Assembly: GCA_016782425.1 (NCBI GenBank) | Contig: JADHYN010000011.1 | Coordinates: forward strand, 1 to 34,900 | Direction of reading: 5' to 3' | Length of the DNA stretch: 34,900 nt | Source of the DNA: Candidatus Omnitrophota bacterium | GTDB lineage: Bacteria > Omnitrophota > Gorgyraeia > JABMRN01 > RBG-13-46-9 | Part shown: piece by piece, positions 1-8,362 of the stretch | Layout: every line of letters starts with the position of its first letter | Position numbering within the stretch: the first letter of the stretch is position 1 | Translations under genes and position numbers: made by a program | The notes under the pieces: generated by a model | What the model saw: only the letters and a program-made list of their open reading frames with translations | Told to the model about the DNA's origin: nothing | Database searches by the model: none

Positions 1-145
1 CCCCTGAGGGAATGCCACGAATAATAATTAGTTCGGTTCCAATCTGCGGGTTGTTGATGGATCCGGGATGATTTTAATTATGCGGTAAAAAGCTTGACAC
101 TTTACATAATAATTTTTTGAAGAAGAAAGAGCTCCGTCGCTAAAT
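1..145 (+). mobile_element. right-end remnant or edge of an IS110/IS1111-like element
   Basis: This stretch is almost identical to the reverse complement of 24360-24503, which lies just downstream of the IS110-family transposase gene at 24645-25712. The shared part includes AAGCTTGACACTTTA (91-105), the 15-bp inverted repeat that brackets that transposase, and a 48-nt block of perfect identity from 92 to 139. By analogy a second transposase gene should lie to the left of base 1 on the + strand; it is not visible, so a solo end is also possible. Differences between the copies cluster in a 13-nt island (48-60); see the guide-RNA finding. No protein-coding signal is seen. Confidence 0.6.
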
Positions 146-179
146 GCCAAGCCGCACTTGCCGATGCCCTCGCATTCTG
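146..179 (+). repeat. dispersed intergenic repeat, copy A
   Basis: First of five related copies of a roughly 30-bp motif that begins GCCAAGCC and ends in a version of AATACCCTCTCATTCC. This copy is the most diverged at its end (CCGATGCCCTCGCATTCT). Other copies are at 24327-24359 (minus), 25871-25899, 26159-26190 and 33869-33899. All are outside genes. Function unknown; it may be the end of a small mobile repeat or a preferred insertion target. Confidence 0.65.
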
Positions 180-212
180 TCAATTCTGCTCTCAATAAAA
201 GGTGTTTTGGGC

Positions 213-241
213 TTGCATATAGGTGAGCATTATGATATATT
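213..241 (+). promoter_or_regulatory. putative sigma70-type promoter for the ppiC-surA-pdxA-rsmA operon
   Basis: TTGCAT at 213-218 and TATATT at 236-241 are separated by 17 bp. The -10 box ends 7 bp before the ATG at 249, so transcription would start at or next to the start codon and the mRNA would be leaderless or nearly so. No Shine-Dalgarno sequence is seen in front of this ATG, which fits that reading. Confidence 0.5.
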
Positions 242-248
242 TAGAGTC

Positions 249-1124
249 ATGAAAAGAAGTATAATTACGCTTATGTTTACTGTTTATCTTGTAGCGCTTT
301 TTGCGGGCGGGTGTGGCGGCCGCGGAGACAATGAGGTACTGGCGCGTATTGACAATAAGGAAACCATCACTGTCGGTGATTTCAATAATAGAATCAAGCG
401 ACTACCCGAGCGTTACCAGGAAGTTATAAATCAAAACAAGAAGGCTTTTTTGGATGAGCTTATTATAGACGCTATATTACATAAAGAAGCCTTGAATCAA
501 AAATTGTACGAAAACGAAGAAGTCAAGGGGATGGTCGGTGAGGCTACAAAAAAGATTTTAATCGCGCGCTTATTAAAAGAGGAAGTCGGCGATAAAGTTA
601 CGGTAACCGAAGAAGAGATCGAGGCTTACTACAGCAAGAACAATGAGCAGTTTACAGCGCCTGAGATGCTACGCGCTTCTCATATTCTTGTAAAAACCGA
701 GAAGGAAGCCAAAGACATCCTGGCAGAGCTGGCAAACGGCAGAAATTTTGAAGACCTGGCAAAAGCACGTTCAATGGACTCTTCGGCTAAAATCGGCGGC
801 GATATTGGTTCTTTCACCAGGCAACAGTTAGTGCCGGAATTCGAAGAGGCCAGTTTCAATTTGCAGGTCGGTGAAATATCAGGTATCGTGAAGACGAAAT
901 TCGGATACCATATTATCAAGCTTACAGAGCGAAAAGAGCCCCGCGTAAAAGAGCTTGCCGAGGTACGCGATGCAATCGAACAATCTCACAAAAGGCAAAA
1001 AGGCAAGCAGCGTTTTCAAGAATTTGTGGAAGACCTTAAAGAGAAATCCAAAATAACCGTCAATACAGACCTCCTAGAAAGCATATCCACCGAAGAAGCC
1101 CCGAAAGAAAAGCCCGAAGAATAA
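249..1124 (+). CDS. PpiC/PrsA-type peptidyl-prolyl isomerase lipoprotein
   Basis: A 291-residue exported folding factor. The first 22 residues are a lysine/arginine start, a hydrophobic stretch and a relaxed lipobox (AGGC, Cys22), so it is probably a lipoprotein. A helical SurA_N-like region follows, then one parvulin domain at about residues 138-232, with the family landmarks SHILV near its start, GGDIGSF in the middle and FGYHIIKL at its end. It acts outside the cytoplasm on unfolded secreted or outer-membrane proteins. An in-frame ATG at 144 was rejected because it lies in repeat DNA and would place the signal peptide internally. It is 3 bp from the next gene, a second parvulin protein. 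The acidic/lysine-rich tail is low complexity. Confidence 0.85.
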   Translation: MKRSIITLMFTVYLVALFAGGCGGRGDNEVLARIDNKETITVGDFNNRIKRLPERYQEVINQNKKAFLDELIIDAILHKEALNQKLYENEEVKGMVGEATKKILIARLLKEEVGDKVTVTEEEIEAYYSKNNEQFTAPEMLRASHILVKTEKEAKDILAELANGRNFEDLAKARSMDSSAKIGGDIGSFTRQQLVPEFEEASFNLQVGEISGIVKTKFGYHIIKLTERKEPRVKELAEVRDAIEQSHKRQKGKQRFQEFVEDLKEKSKITVNTDLLESISTEEAPKEKPEE

Positions 1125-1127
1125 GAC

Positions 1128-2102
1128 ATGTCAAAAAGAGCACGGTTCGTTTTTAGTAGCGCAACAATTGTGTTTGTAGCGGTATTTTTATTCTGCGCGG
1201 CTCCGTCCGCATTCACCGAAGTGGTAGACAAGATACTTGTTATCGTAAACGATGAAATTATCACGCAGGGTGAAGTGGACAGGATCATGATACCCATATA
1301 CATTCAGTACAAAAATTTGTACAGCGGCCAGGAGCTTACAGAGAAACTTGACGAGGTAAGGCGTAATGTCATTGCCAGGCTTGTCCAGGATATGCTTCTC
1401 TTGTCCGAGGCAAAAAAAAGGGAAGTGGAAGTAACAGACGAAGAAGTAGAGCAAAGGATCGAGGAGATTAAGAAAAACTTTTCGAGTGATGAGGAGTTTG
1501 AGCAGGCCCTGCTAAAGGAAGACATAGCCCTGGGGTCTCTTAAAAAGAAACATAGGGAGCGGATTTTGATAGACAAGATCATAGACGCAGAAATCAGGGG
1601 TAAGGTTTCTGTTTCACCGAGCGAGCTGGTGGAATTTTACGAAACCAATAAAGAGAAATTTCGTGAGCCGCAAAAAGTAAAAGTGAAATCCATCCTCATC
1701 AAGGTAAGTGAAAAACGCCCGGAAAAAGAGTCGCTGAAACTGGCAAAAACGGTTTTGCGAAGACTTGAAGAGGGCGGTGATTTTGGGCTCCTGGCGCAGG
1801 AATATTCAGACGGCCCTTATGCGGAATCCGGCGGCCAAATGGGATGGGTAAGAGAAGGGGAGCTAATGGACAAGTTGAACGACCTCGTTTTTAGCCTGGA
1901 TGAAAACGAAATGTCAGGTATTTTAAAAACAAAACTGGGATTTCATATATTTCTGGTTGAGGAAAAAAAGCCGTCTAGTACCATGGAATTTAACAGCGCA
2001 AAGCCCATGATCGAGCAGATTACAATGAACAAAAAAATACAGGAAAAGCTTGGGCAATGGATAGAGAATCTGAAAAAGGATGCATACATCGCGTTTAGGT
2101 AA
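1128..2102 (+). CDS. surA: SurA-like periplasmic chaperone / peptidyl-prolyl isomerase
   Basis: 324 residues with an N-terminal signal peptide (hydrophobic to about residue 25, then Ala-rich), a SurA_N chaperone region starting VVDKILVIVNDEIIT, and a single parvulin domain at about 182-280 (GGQMGWV and LGFHIFLVEE). E. coli SurA has two parvulin domains; this one has one. The placement directly before pdxA and rsmA matches the surA-pdxA-rsmA operon of proteobacteria and supports the name. The expected role is to hold outer-membrane proteins during transit, which implies a diderm envelope. It overlaps pdxA by 23 bp. Confidence 0.8.
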   Translation: MSKRARFVFSSATIVFVAVFLFCAAPSAFTEVVDKILVIVNDEIITQGEVDRIMIPIYIQYKNLYSGQELTEKLDEVRRNVIARLVQDMLLLSEAKKREVEVTDEEVEQRIEEIKKNFSSDEEFEQALLKEDIALGSLKKKHRERILIDKIIDAEIRGKVSVSPSELVEFYETNKEKFREPQKVKVKSILIKVSEKRPEKESLKLAKTVLRRLEEGGDFGLLAQEYSDGPYAESGGQMGWVREGELMDKLNDLVFSLDENEMSGILKTKLGFHIFLVEEKKPSSTMEFNSAKPMIEQITMNKKIQEKLGQWIENLKKDAYIAFR

Positions 2103-3117
2103 AAAACTTGTTGTCATCACATCCGGCGACCCTGCAGGAATAGGTCCGGAAATAATCCTAAAATCACTCGCCGGTTTTTCGCCTTCCAAAAAAATACGCC
2201 AATCCCCAGGGGCAAGCCGCATATTCACTCCGTTGGTTATAGGCGATTACGGGGTATTTCAAAGGATTGCGAAAATATCAAAAATCGACATTTCTTCAAT
2301 CAAACCCAGGCGGCCCGGGAATTTCGGAATAAAAAAAGGCTTTATTAATTTCATAGACCTGAAAAATATTCCCCGCAACAAAATCTTTTTTGGAAAAACG
2401 AGTAAAATTTACGGTAAAGCCGCGATGGAATACGTCTCGTGCGGCGCTTTGATCGCCAGGTCCTTTAAGGGCGCGTCCCTGGTAACTGCCCCTATCAACA
2501 AGGCGTCGATAGCAAAAGCGGGTTACAACTTCGCCGGGCACACAGAATTTCTTTCGCATATTACGAAATCAAAAAAAGTAACAATGATGTTAGTCGGGGG
2601 CCCATTACGGGTAAGCCTTGTTTCCAGGCACGTAGCGATTAAAAACGTCGCAAAGTCCGTTACGAAAACCGAAATCATAAAAACACTCCAAAACACCCAC
2701 TATGCGCTTAAAAAGTTTTTCAAAATATCTTGCCCAAAAATTGGCATCGCAGGCCTTAATCCTCACGCGGGGGACGGCGGAGTTTTGGGGCGGGAGGAAA
2801 AAACCGTCATAGCTCCGGCTGTAACCTATGTGAAAAAGAAAATCAAAAATTCAAAATTTATAGGGCCGCTCCCGGCTGATACGCTTTTTTACAAGGCATA
2901 CAGGGGCAAGCTTGATGCCGTTTGCTGCATGTATCACGACCAAGGACTCATACCTCTTAAGATGGTGGCATTTGAAAAGGGGGTAAATTTTACAATAGGC
3001 CTTCCATTTATCCGCACATCCCCGGATCACGGTACGGGATTCGACATTGCCGGGCGCAACACGGCAAATCCGTCCTCTATGATCGAAGCGATAAAGCTGG
3101 CGGTCGGGTCGTGCTAA
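2080..3117 (+). CDS. pdxA: 4-hydroxythreonine-4-phosphate dehydrogenase
   Basis: PdxA oxidises 4-phosphohydroxy-L-threonine in the DXP-dependent route to pyridoxal phosphate; its product is joined to DXP by PdxJ, also encoded in this window (31443-32156). The 345 residues are full length and contain the N-terminal TSGDPAGIGPEI motif, GHTEFLS, and the three expected metal-ligand histidines in SRHV (H184), PHAGDGG (H229) and YHDQGL (H286). The ATG lies inside the end of the upstream gene with AAAAAGG directly abutting it, so translational coupling is likely. It overlaps rsmA by 7 bp. Confidence 0.93.
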   Translation: MHTSRLGKKLVVITSGDPAGIGPEIILKSLAGFSPSKKIRQSPGASRIFTPLVIGDYGVFQRIAKISKIDISSIKPRRPGNFGIKKGFINFIDLKNIPRNKIFFGKTSKIYGKAAMEYVSCGALIARSFKGASLVTAPINKASIAKAGYNFAGHTEFLSHITKSKKVTMMLVGGPLRVSLVSRHVAIKNVAKSVTKTEIIKTLQNTHYALKKFFKISCPKIGIAGLNPHAGDGGVLGREEKTVIAPAVTYVKKKIKNSKFIGPLPADTLFYKAYRGKLDAVCCMYHDQGLIPLKMVAFEKGVNFTIGLPFIRTSPDHGTGFDIAGRNTANPSSMIEAIKLAVGSC

Positions 3118-3935
3118 CGAAAACGGAACTAAAAACGCTTTGGGGTAAGCACGATTTCAGACCAATTAAGCGCCTGGGGCAAAACTTCCTCATTGATAAA
3201 AACGTAAAAGAGAAAATTTTAAAAAATATAGAGCTTGATTCCGAAGACATCGTTATAGAAATAGGCGCGGGATTTGCCGAAATTACTCTCGACCTAGCAG
3301 GGCAGGCGAAAAAAGTTTTTGCCTTTGAAAAAGACAAAAAAATCGTTACCATCCTTAAGAACGCATTTACCTTACCCTCTAACATAACGTTACTTCAAGA
3401 AGATTTTCTGGATGCAGATATAGAAAAAATTGCCCGGCACGGAAAAATAGTTGTCTATGGAAATATACCATATTTCGTGACTAGCCCCATAATCGAGAAA
3501 TTGATAAAAAATATTTCGTTAATAAAATGCGCATATCTTCTCATGCAGCGGGAGGTTGCGGATAGGATTCTGGCTGCGCCCGGTTCAAGGAAGATCGGGC
3601 GCCTCAGTTTATATGTCCAGTATTATACCGAGCCGAAACGCGTCTTTAAAGTCGGAAAAGACGCCTTTTATCCCGCGCCCAAAGTTGAATCTACTCTTTT
3701 AAGATTAGACCCCCTGCCAAACAGGCGCGTTCGGGTTAGAGATGAAAACGTTTTGTTTGATATTATAAAAAAAGCCTATAACCAGAGGCGAAAAACCATC
3801 TTGAATTCACTTTCCGGAAAGGGCGTGGGTAAAGAAAAGGTCTTAAGCGGCCTTAAAAGCGCTAAGATCGATCCTTTTTCGCGTGCCGAAGACCTATCTT
3901 TGCAGGACTTTGCGCGGCTGGCAAATACTCTTTGA
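3111..3935 (+). CDS. rsmA: 16S rRNA (adenine1518/1519-N6)-dimethyltransferase
   Basis: KsgA/RsmA dimethylates two adjacent adenines near the 3' end of 16S rRNA using SAM. The 274-residue product starts at GTG 3111, overlapping pdxA. It contains the family signature GQNFLID, the SAM-binding VIEIGAGFAEIT, the acidic FEKD motif and GNIPYFVTSPI in place of the more usual NLPY motif. KIGRLSLYVQ and FYPAPKVES in the C-terminal half are typical. It is the last gene of the surA-pdxA-rsmA group; a new promoter follows at once. Confidence 0.93.
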   Translation: MLTKTELKTLWGKHDFRPIKRLGQNFLIDKNVKEKILKNIELDSEDIVIEIGAGFAEITLDLAGQAKKVFAFEKDKKIVTILKNAFTLPSNITLLQEDFLDADIEKIARHGKIVVYGNIPYFVTSPIIEKLIKNISLIKCAYLLMQREVADRILAAPGSRKIGRLSLYVQYYTEPKRVFKVGKDAFYPAPKVESTLLRLDPLPNRRVRVRDENVLFDIIKKAYNQRRKTILNSLSGKGVGKEKVLSGLKSAKIDPFSRAEDLSLQDFARLANTL

Positions 3936-3936
3936 A

Positions 3937-3965
3937 TTGACAAACCATAGTATATATGGTAATTT
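3937..3965 (+). promoter_or_regulatory. putative gatCAB promoter with an internal inverted repeat
   Basis: TTGACA at 3937-3942 and TAATTT at 3960-3965 are 17 bp apart. The spacer holds the inverted repeat ACCATA (3944-3949) / TATGGT (3955-3960), which could be a repressor operator. The -10 box ends 8 bp before the gatC ATG and there is no Shine-Dalgarno sequence, so a leaderless message is predicted. Confidence 0.55.
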
Positions 3966-3973
3966 AATGCAAT

Positions 3974-4276
3974 ATGCCTGACACAAACCCAATAGATAAG
4001 AAAACGGTTGAACACGTAGCCAGGCTGGCGCGTATTAATTTATCGGCGCAGGAGATCGGGCTTTATAAGAAGCAGCTGGCCGATATCCTGGAATACATAA
4101 ACAAGTTAAACAAGGTAGACGTTAAAAACACTCTTCCCACCAGCCACCCCATGGGGAAAATAAAAAACGTATTCAGAAAAGACAGTGCAAAGAAATCTCT
4201 TCCCGTAGAAGACGTTCTCCGTAACGCACCCAATAAAAAGGACAGCCTTTTTGTTGTGCCTAAAATAATCGGATAA
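3974..4276 (+). CDS. gatC: Asp-tRNA(Asn)/Glu-tRNA(Gln) amidotransferase subunit C
   Basis: Small 100-residue subunit that wraps around GatA and stabilises the GatA-GatB complex. The start DKKTVEHVARLARINLS is the family signature, and the centre (LPTSHP) and end (NAPNKKDSLFVVPKIIG) match GatC. It lies directly ahead of gatA (1-bp gap) and gatB. The presence of a complete GatCAB set implies that Gln-tRNA and/or Asn-tRNA are made by the indirect transamidation route. Confidence 0.93.
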   Translation: MPDTNPIDKKTVEHVARLARINLSAQEIGLYKKQLADILEYINKLNKVDVKNTLPTSHPMGKIKNVFRKDSAKKSLPVEDVLRNAPNKKDSLFVVPKIIG

Positions 4277-4277
4277 T

Positions 4278-5657
4278 ATGCATAGTAAAAAAGCCATTTC
4301 AAATACGGCAAAGTCTTGTTTAGACAGGATAGGCGCTATAAATGAGAAGCTAAATGCGATTATTTATATCGATAAGGATAAGGTGCGCAGGAGCGCCGAG
4401 GAGAAACCTTCAGGCATACCCGTTACCATTAAGGACAATATTTGCGTCAAGGACGAGCCAACAACATGCGCTTCAAAAATATTGGAAAACTTTAAGCCTC
4501 CCTATGATGCCACCGTTATCAAAAAGCTAAAAGATGCAGGTTTCATCTTAATGGGAAAAGCCAATATGGATGAGTTTGCCTTCGGTTCTTCCTGCGAAAC
4601 ATCGTGCTACGGCCCAACCCGGAACCCGTGGGACACGAAGAGAATACCGGGTGGTTCAAGCGGTGGCTCTGCATGCGCGGTAGCCTCAGGAGAAGTACCG
4701 ATGGCTCTAGGCTCGGATACCGGAGGCTCAATCAGGCAACCCGCAGCCCTTTCGGGTATTGTGGGCATGAAACCGACATACGGAAGGGTTTCACGTTATG
4801 GCCTTATAGCGTTTGCTTCAAGTTTAGACCAGATCGGACCGCTTGCCGGAAATGTACGCGACGCGGCCGTGCTTCTTAACGCAATCTCCGGCTATGACGA
4901 ATTAGACTCGACGTCTCGGGATGTAGCGTGCCCTGATTTTACAAAATCCCTTGAAAATGACGTAAGAAAAATAAAGATAGGCGTACCAAGAGAATATTTT
5001 CCGGAGAAGGGTTTGGACGGAGAGGTTAAAGGGGCTATTCTGGAATCAAAAGATATCTTACAGGACCTCGGTGTCGAACTTATTGATATTGGTCTGCCGC
5101 ATACTGAGTATGCGCTAAGCTGTTACTATATAATTGCGCCCGCGGAGGCAAGCTCTAACCTTGCGCGTTTTGACGGGGATCAATACGGCCTGCGGAAAGA
5201 CGCAAAAAACATGATCGACATGCACCTTAAGACGCGGACGGCCGGCTTCGGAGATGAAGCAAAAAGAAGGATTCTCCTCGGGACATATTCACTATCCAGC
5301 GGTTATTACGAGGCCTACTACTTAAAAGCGATGAAGGTTCGGACCAAGATAAAAAATGATTTTCTCGAAGCGTTTAAAAAGTGCGACGTGATATTAACGC
5401 CGACAACTCCCGCTCCCGCCTTTAAAATCGGCGAAAAGATAAACGACCCCTTAGGCATGTACCTGTCAGACATCTTTACGATTCCCGCAAATCTGGCAGG
5501 CATACCGGGCATATCCATACCGTGCGGCTTTACGAAAAAGGGGCTCCCCATAGGCCTGCAGCTTCTCGGCAAGCCTTTTGACGAAGAAACCCTCTTCAGG
5601 GTTGCGTACGCGTTTGAACAGAATACGGAATTTCACAAACGAAAACCGAATATTTAA
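4278..5657 (+). CDS. gatA: Asp-tRNA(Asn)/Glu-tRNA(Gln) amidotransferase subunit A
   Basis: Amidase-signature subunit that hydrolyses glutamine and passes ammonia to GatB. The 459 residues carry the full catalytic triad: Lys52 in TIKDN, cis-Ser127 in GGSSGGSA, and nucleophile Ser151 in DTGGSIRQP. MDEFAFGSS, SRYGLIAFASSLDQIGP and GIPGISIPCGF further on are GatA-typical. Length is slightly below the usual 480 or so. The stop is 1 bp from the gatB start. Confidence 0.95.
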   Translation: MHSKKAISNTAKSCLDRIGAINEKLNAIIYIDKDKVRRSAEEKPSGIPVTIKDNICVKDEPTTCASKILENFKPPYDATVIKKLKDAGFILMGKANMDEFAFGSSCETSCYGPTRNPWDTKRIPGGSSGGSACAVASGEVPMALGSDTGGSIRQPAALSGIVGMKPTYGRVSRYGLIAFASSLDQIGPLAGNVRDAAVLLNAISGYDELDSTSRDVACPDFTKSLENDVRKIKIGVPREYFPEKGLDGEVKGAILESKDILQDLGVELIDIGLPHTEYALSCYYIIAPAEASSNLARFDGDQYGLRKDAKNMIDMHLKTRTAGFGDEAKRRILLGTYSLSSGYYEAYYLKAMKVRTKIKNDFLEAFKKCDVILTPTTPAPAFKIGEKINDPLGMYLSDIFTIPANLAGIPGISIPCGFTKKGLPIGLQLLGKPFDEETLFRVAYAFEQNTEFHKRKPNI

Positions 5658-5658
5658 A

Positions 5659-7095
5659 ATGAAAAACTACGAAGTGGTCATAGGCCTGGAGGCGCACGTT
5701 CACCTTTTAACGGAAAGCAAGGCATTCTGCGGTTGCAGCACAAAGTTCGGTTTAGAGCCCAATAGCTCAACGTGCCCTGTTTGCCTGGGCCTGCCCGGAT
5801 CACTGCCGGTCCTAAATGAGAAAGCGTTTCTTTACGCGATAAAAACAGCGCTTGCCCTACGTTGCACGATTCAGGATTTAATAAAATTCGACAGAAAAAA
5901 TTATTATTACCCCGACCTACCTAAAAATTACCAAATATCACAATACGATATGCCGCTTGCCTATGACGGCGCAATCGAGATTGAAAGCCAAGAGAGTAAA
6001 AAGAAAATACGCGTCAAGCGCGTGCACTTAGAAGAGGATGCCGGCAAGCTGATGCACGAGGCGGAAAAGGGCGTAAGTTACGTGGATTTCAATAGGGCCG
6101 GTATTCCGCTTTTGGAAATCGTAAGCGAACCGGATATACGTTCTCCCGAAGATGCGAGCGCATATCTGGTAAATTTAAAAGCTATTTTAAAATACCTAAA
6201 AGTATCAGATTGCAACATGGAAGAGGGCAGCTTAAGGTGTGACGCCAACATATCCGTAAGGCCCGAAGGCGCAAAATCTCTCGGCGTAAAAACAGAGCTT
6301 AAAAACATGAATTCGTTTAAGGCCGTAAGAGACGCCCTCTCTTACGAAGCCGAAAGACAGATTGACCTGCTTACCTCAGGTGAAAAGATACAGCAGGAGA
6401 CGCGTCTCTGGGATGAAGCTAAGGGTTTAACTATAGCCATGAGGTCAAAAGAGGATACCCAGGATTACCGTTATTTTCCCGAGCCCGATCTGGTTCCTTT
6501 CACTGTCGACAAGAACAAGATAGACCAGATGATGCGTTCTCTACCCGAGCTTCCCCAGGCCAAAAAAAAGCGTTTTATTTCCGATTATTCCATAAGCGAT
6601 TATGATGCTAGCGTATTAACTCGCGAAGCTGATATATCGGATTTTTTCGAAGCAACAATAAAGACGTACAATAACCCAAAGGAAATAGCAAATTGGCTTT
6701 TGGGAGATATTGCTTCGCTTCTGAATGCGCGTAAGGTTTCGATCGCCAAGACAAGACTCAAGCCCGGGCACCTCGCCGAAATGCTAGAACTGATTCACTC
6801 AGAAGAGATAAGCGGCAAGATCGCAAAGGAAATTCTGCCGGAAGTTTTTGAGAAGGGTTTATCACCGAAAGAAATAGTGCGGCAAAAAGGCCTTAAGCAA
6901 ATAAAAGATACAGGAGAGCTTATTTCGATAATCGAGCTCGTACTAAAAGAAAATGAAAAATCCGCAAATGATTACAAGGCAGGCAAAAAAAATGCGCTAA
7001 TGTTTCTTGTGGGACAGATTATGAAAAAAACAAAGGGTAAGGCCAACCCAAAGATTGTAAACGATATTCTCAAAAATATGTTGGGAGGAAAGTAA
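5659..7095 (+). CDS. gatB: Asp-tRNA(Asn)/Glu-tRNA(Gln) amidotransferase subunit B
   Basis: Kinase-like subunit that phosphorylates and amidates the misacylated tRNA. It begins MKNYEVVIGLEAHVHL, the canonical GatB N-terminus, and has the CGCS/CPVC cysteine pairs of a zinc site (FCGCS, TCPVCLGLPG), YYYPDLPKNYQISQYD, and the C-terminal GatB/Yqey tRNA-binding domain. Length is 478 residues, normal for the family. An in-frame start at 5578 would add 27 residues inside gatA and was rejected. No clear Shine-Dalgarno is visible; coupling to gatA is likely. Confidence 0.95.
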   Translation: MKNYEVVIGLEAHVHLLTESKAFCGCSTKFGLEPNSSTCPVCLGLPGSLPVLNEKAFLYAIKTALALRCTIQDLIKFDRKNYYYPDLPKNYQISQYDMPLAYDGAIEIESQESKKKIRVKRVHLEEDAGKLMHEAEKGVSYVDFNRAGIPLLEIVSEPDIRSPEDASAYLVNLKAILKYLKVSDCNMEEGSLRCDANISVRPEGAKSLGVKTELKNMNSFKAVRDALSYEAERQIDLLTSGEKIQQETRLWDEAKGLTIAMRSKEDTQDYRYFPEPDLVPFTVDKNKIDQMMRSLPELPQAKKKRFISDYSISDYDASVLTREADISDFFEATIKTYNNPKEIANWLLGDIASLLNARKVSIAKTRLKPGHLAEMLELIHSEEISGKIAKEILPEVFEKGLSPKEIVRQKGLKQIKDTGELISIIELVLKENEKSANDYKAGKKNALMFLVGQIMKKTKGKANPKIVNDILKNMLGGK

Positions 7096-7098
7096 GGC

Positions 7099-8310
7099 AT
7101 GGGCAATGTTATTTTAAAAAAACTAGTTTTCGTTTTTCTGATCTTATGCGGTTTTGCGTATTTTAATGAATACGATAAAGCTCGCGGGGCGGATCGGGAT
7201 GCCGAACTGTATAAACAGATCGAGCTATTTTCAGATGCGGTAACCATAGTCCGGTCGGACTACGTGGAAAACCCGGAGCCGAAAAAACTCGTGTACGGCG
7301 CGCTAAGCGGCATGCTTTCCTCGCTAGACGGATACAGCCAATTCATGGACCCCGACGAATTTAAGGAGATGCAGATAGAAACTAAAGGCGAATTCGGGGG
7401 CTTAGGCATCGAAATTGCCATAAGAGACAATGCGCTTACAGTCATAGCGCCGATGGACGGTACCCCGGCCCACAAAGCCGGTATAAAGGCCGGAGACAAA
7501 ATTGTTAAAATCGACGGAGAGTTGACGCAGGATATTACCCTTACAGGCGCTGTAAAAAAATTAAGGGGCAAACCCAAAACAAAGGTTGTGCTTTCGATTT
7601 TTCGCAAAGGTGAAAAAGACCTATTGGACTTTACCATTGTACGCAGCATTATCAAATTGGAAAGCATAAAGACTGCTAAGATGTTGGATGGCGAGCTGGG
7701 ATATGTTAAATTGATAGAGTTTCAGGAGAAAACTCCCAGTGACCTGGAAAAAGCGCTTTTAGAATTGAAACAAAAGGGAATGAAAGGCCTGATCCTTGAC
7801 GTGCGCAACAATCCGGGCGGTCTTCTGGACACGGCCTATGAAGTTTCAAATAAATTTTTACCGGAAGGCAAAGTTATAGTATCGCTGGAAGGCCGCGTTC
7901 CGAAACAAAACAAAATATATAAATCTCACGGAAAAACAAATTTCACCGATTTTCCCTTGGTTGTCCTTGTTAACGAAGGATCAGCCAGCGCCTCTGAAAT
8001 CGTCGCAGGAGCGATGCAGGACAATAAACGCGGAACGATTGTGGGAACTACTACATTTGGCAAGGGCTCGGTCCAGACCGTCGTGCCGTTAGATGACGGT
8101 TCTGCGGTTAGGTTAACTACCGCCGCCTATCACACACCAAGTGGACGCGTAATAAGCAATAAAGGCATAATTCCTGATGTCGAGATAAAGCCTGAAGAAA
8201 AACCTGATGGGACTGAGCCCGAGACACCTGTAAAAGATAATCAACTACAGGCTGCCATAGATGTCTTGAAGCAGAAAGTAGCAGACAAAATCAAGGGCAA
8301 GCACACATAG
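7099..8310 (+). CDS. S41-family carboxy-terminal processing protease (CtpA-like)
   Basis: 403 residues: an uncleaved signal or signal-anchor helix at about 6-21, a short helical region, a PDZ domain at about 95-185 (GGLGIEI, PAHKAGIKAGDKIVKIDG) and the S41 peptidase core. The catalytic Ser lies in NEGSASASE and the catalytic Lys in TTFGKGS; YVKLIEFQ and LRNNPGG-like VRNNPGGLLD are also typical. It cleaves C-termini of envelope proteins. GGAGG at 7084-7088 is the ribosome-binding site. It is likely cotranscribed with gatCAB. Confidence 0.92.
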   Translation: MGNVILKKLVFVFLILCGFAYFNEYDKARGADRDAELYKQIELFSDAVTIVRSDYVENPEPKKLVYGALSGMLSSLDGYSQFMDPDEFKEMQIETKGEFGGLGIEIAIRDNALTVIAPMDGTPAHKAGIKAGDKIVKIDGELTQDITLTGAVKKLRGKPKTKVVLSIFRKGEKDLLDFTIVRSIIKLESIKTAKMLDGELGYVKLIEFQEKTPSDLEKALLELKQKGMKGLILDVRNNPGGLLDTAYEVSNKFLPEGKVIVSLEGRVPKQNKIYKSHGKTNFTDFPLVVLVNEGSASASEIVAGAMQDNKRGTIVGTTTFGKGSVQTVVPLDDGSAVRLTTAAYHTPSGRVISNKGIIPDVEIKPEEKPDGTEPETPVKDNQLQAAIDVLKQKVADKIKGKHT

Positions 8311-8362
8311 TATATTATTATATGTTATTTACTTGCGAACAATATATTTGTAGGGTATACTT

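Noticed and set aside
144-248. N-terminal extension of the ppiC-like gene from an ATG at 144
   Set aside because: It would translate repeat DNA and bury the lipoprotein signal; the ATG at 249 directly starts a signal peptide.
5578-5658. Upstream start for gatB at 5578
   Set aside because: Lies inside gatA and adds 27 residues before the canonical GatB N-terminus.
8333-8361. TTGCGA/TATACT promoter for tsaD
   Set aside because: Spacing is perfect, but the -10 ends 1 bp before the ATG, so transcription would begin inside the gene and no alternative start exists downstream.
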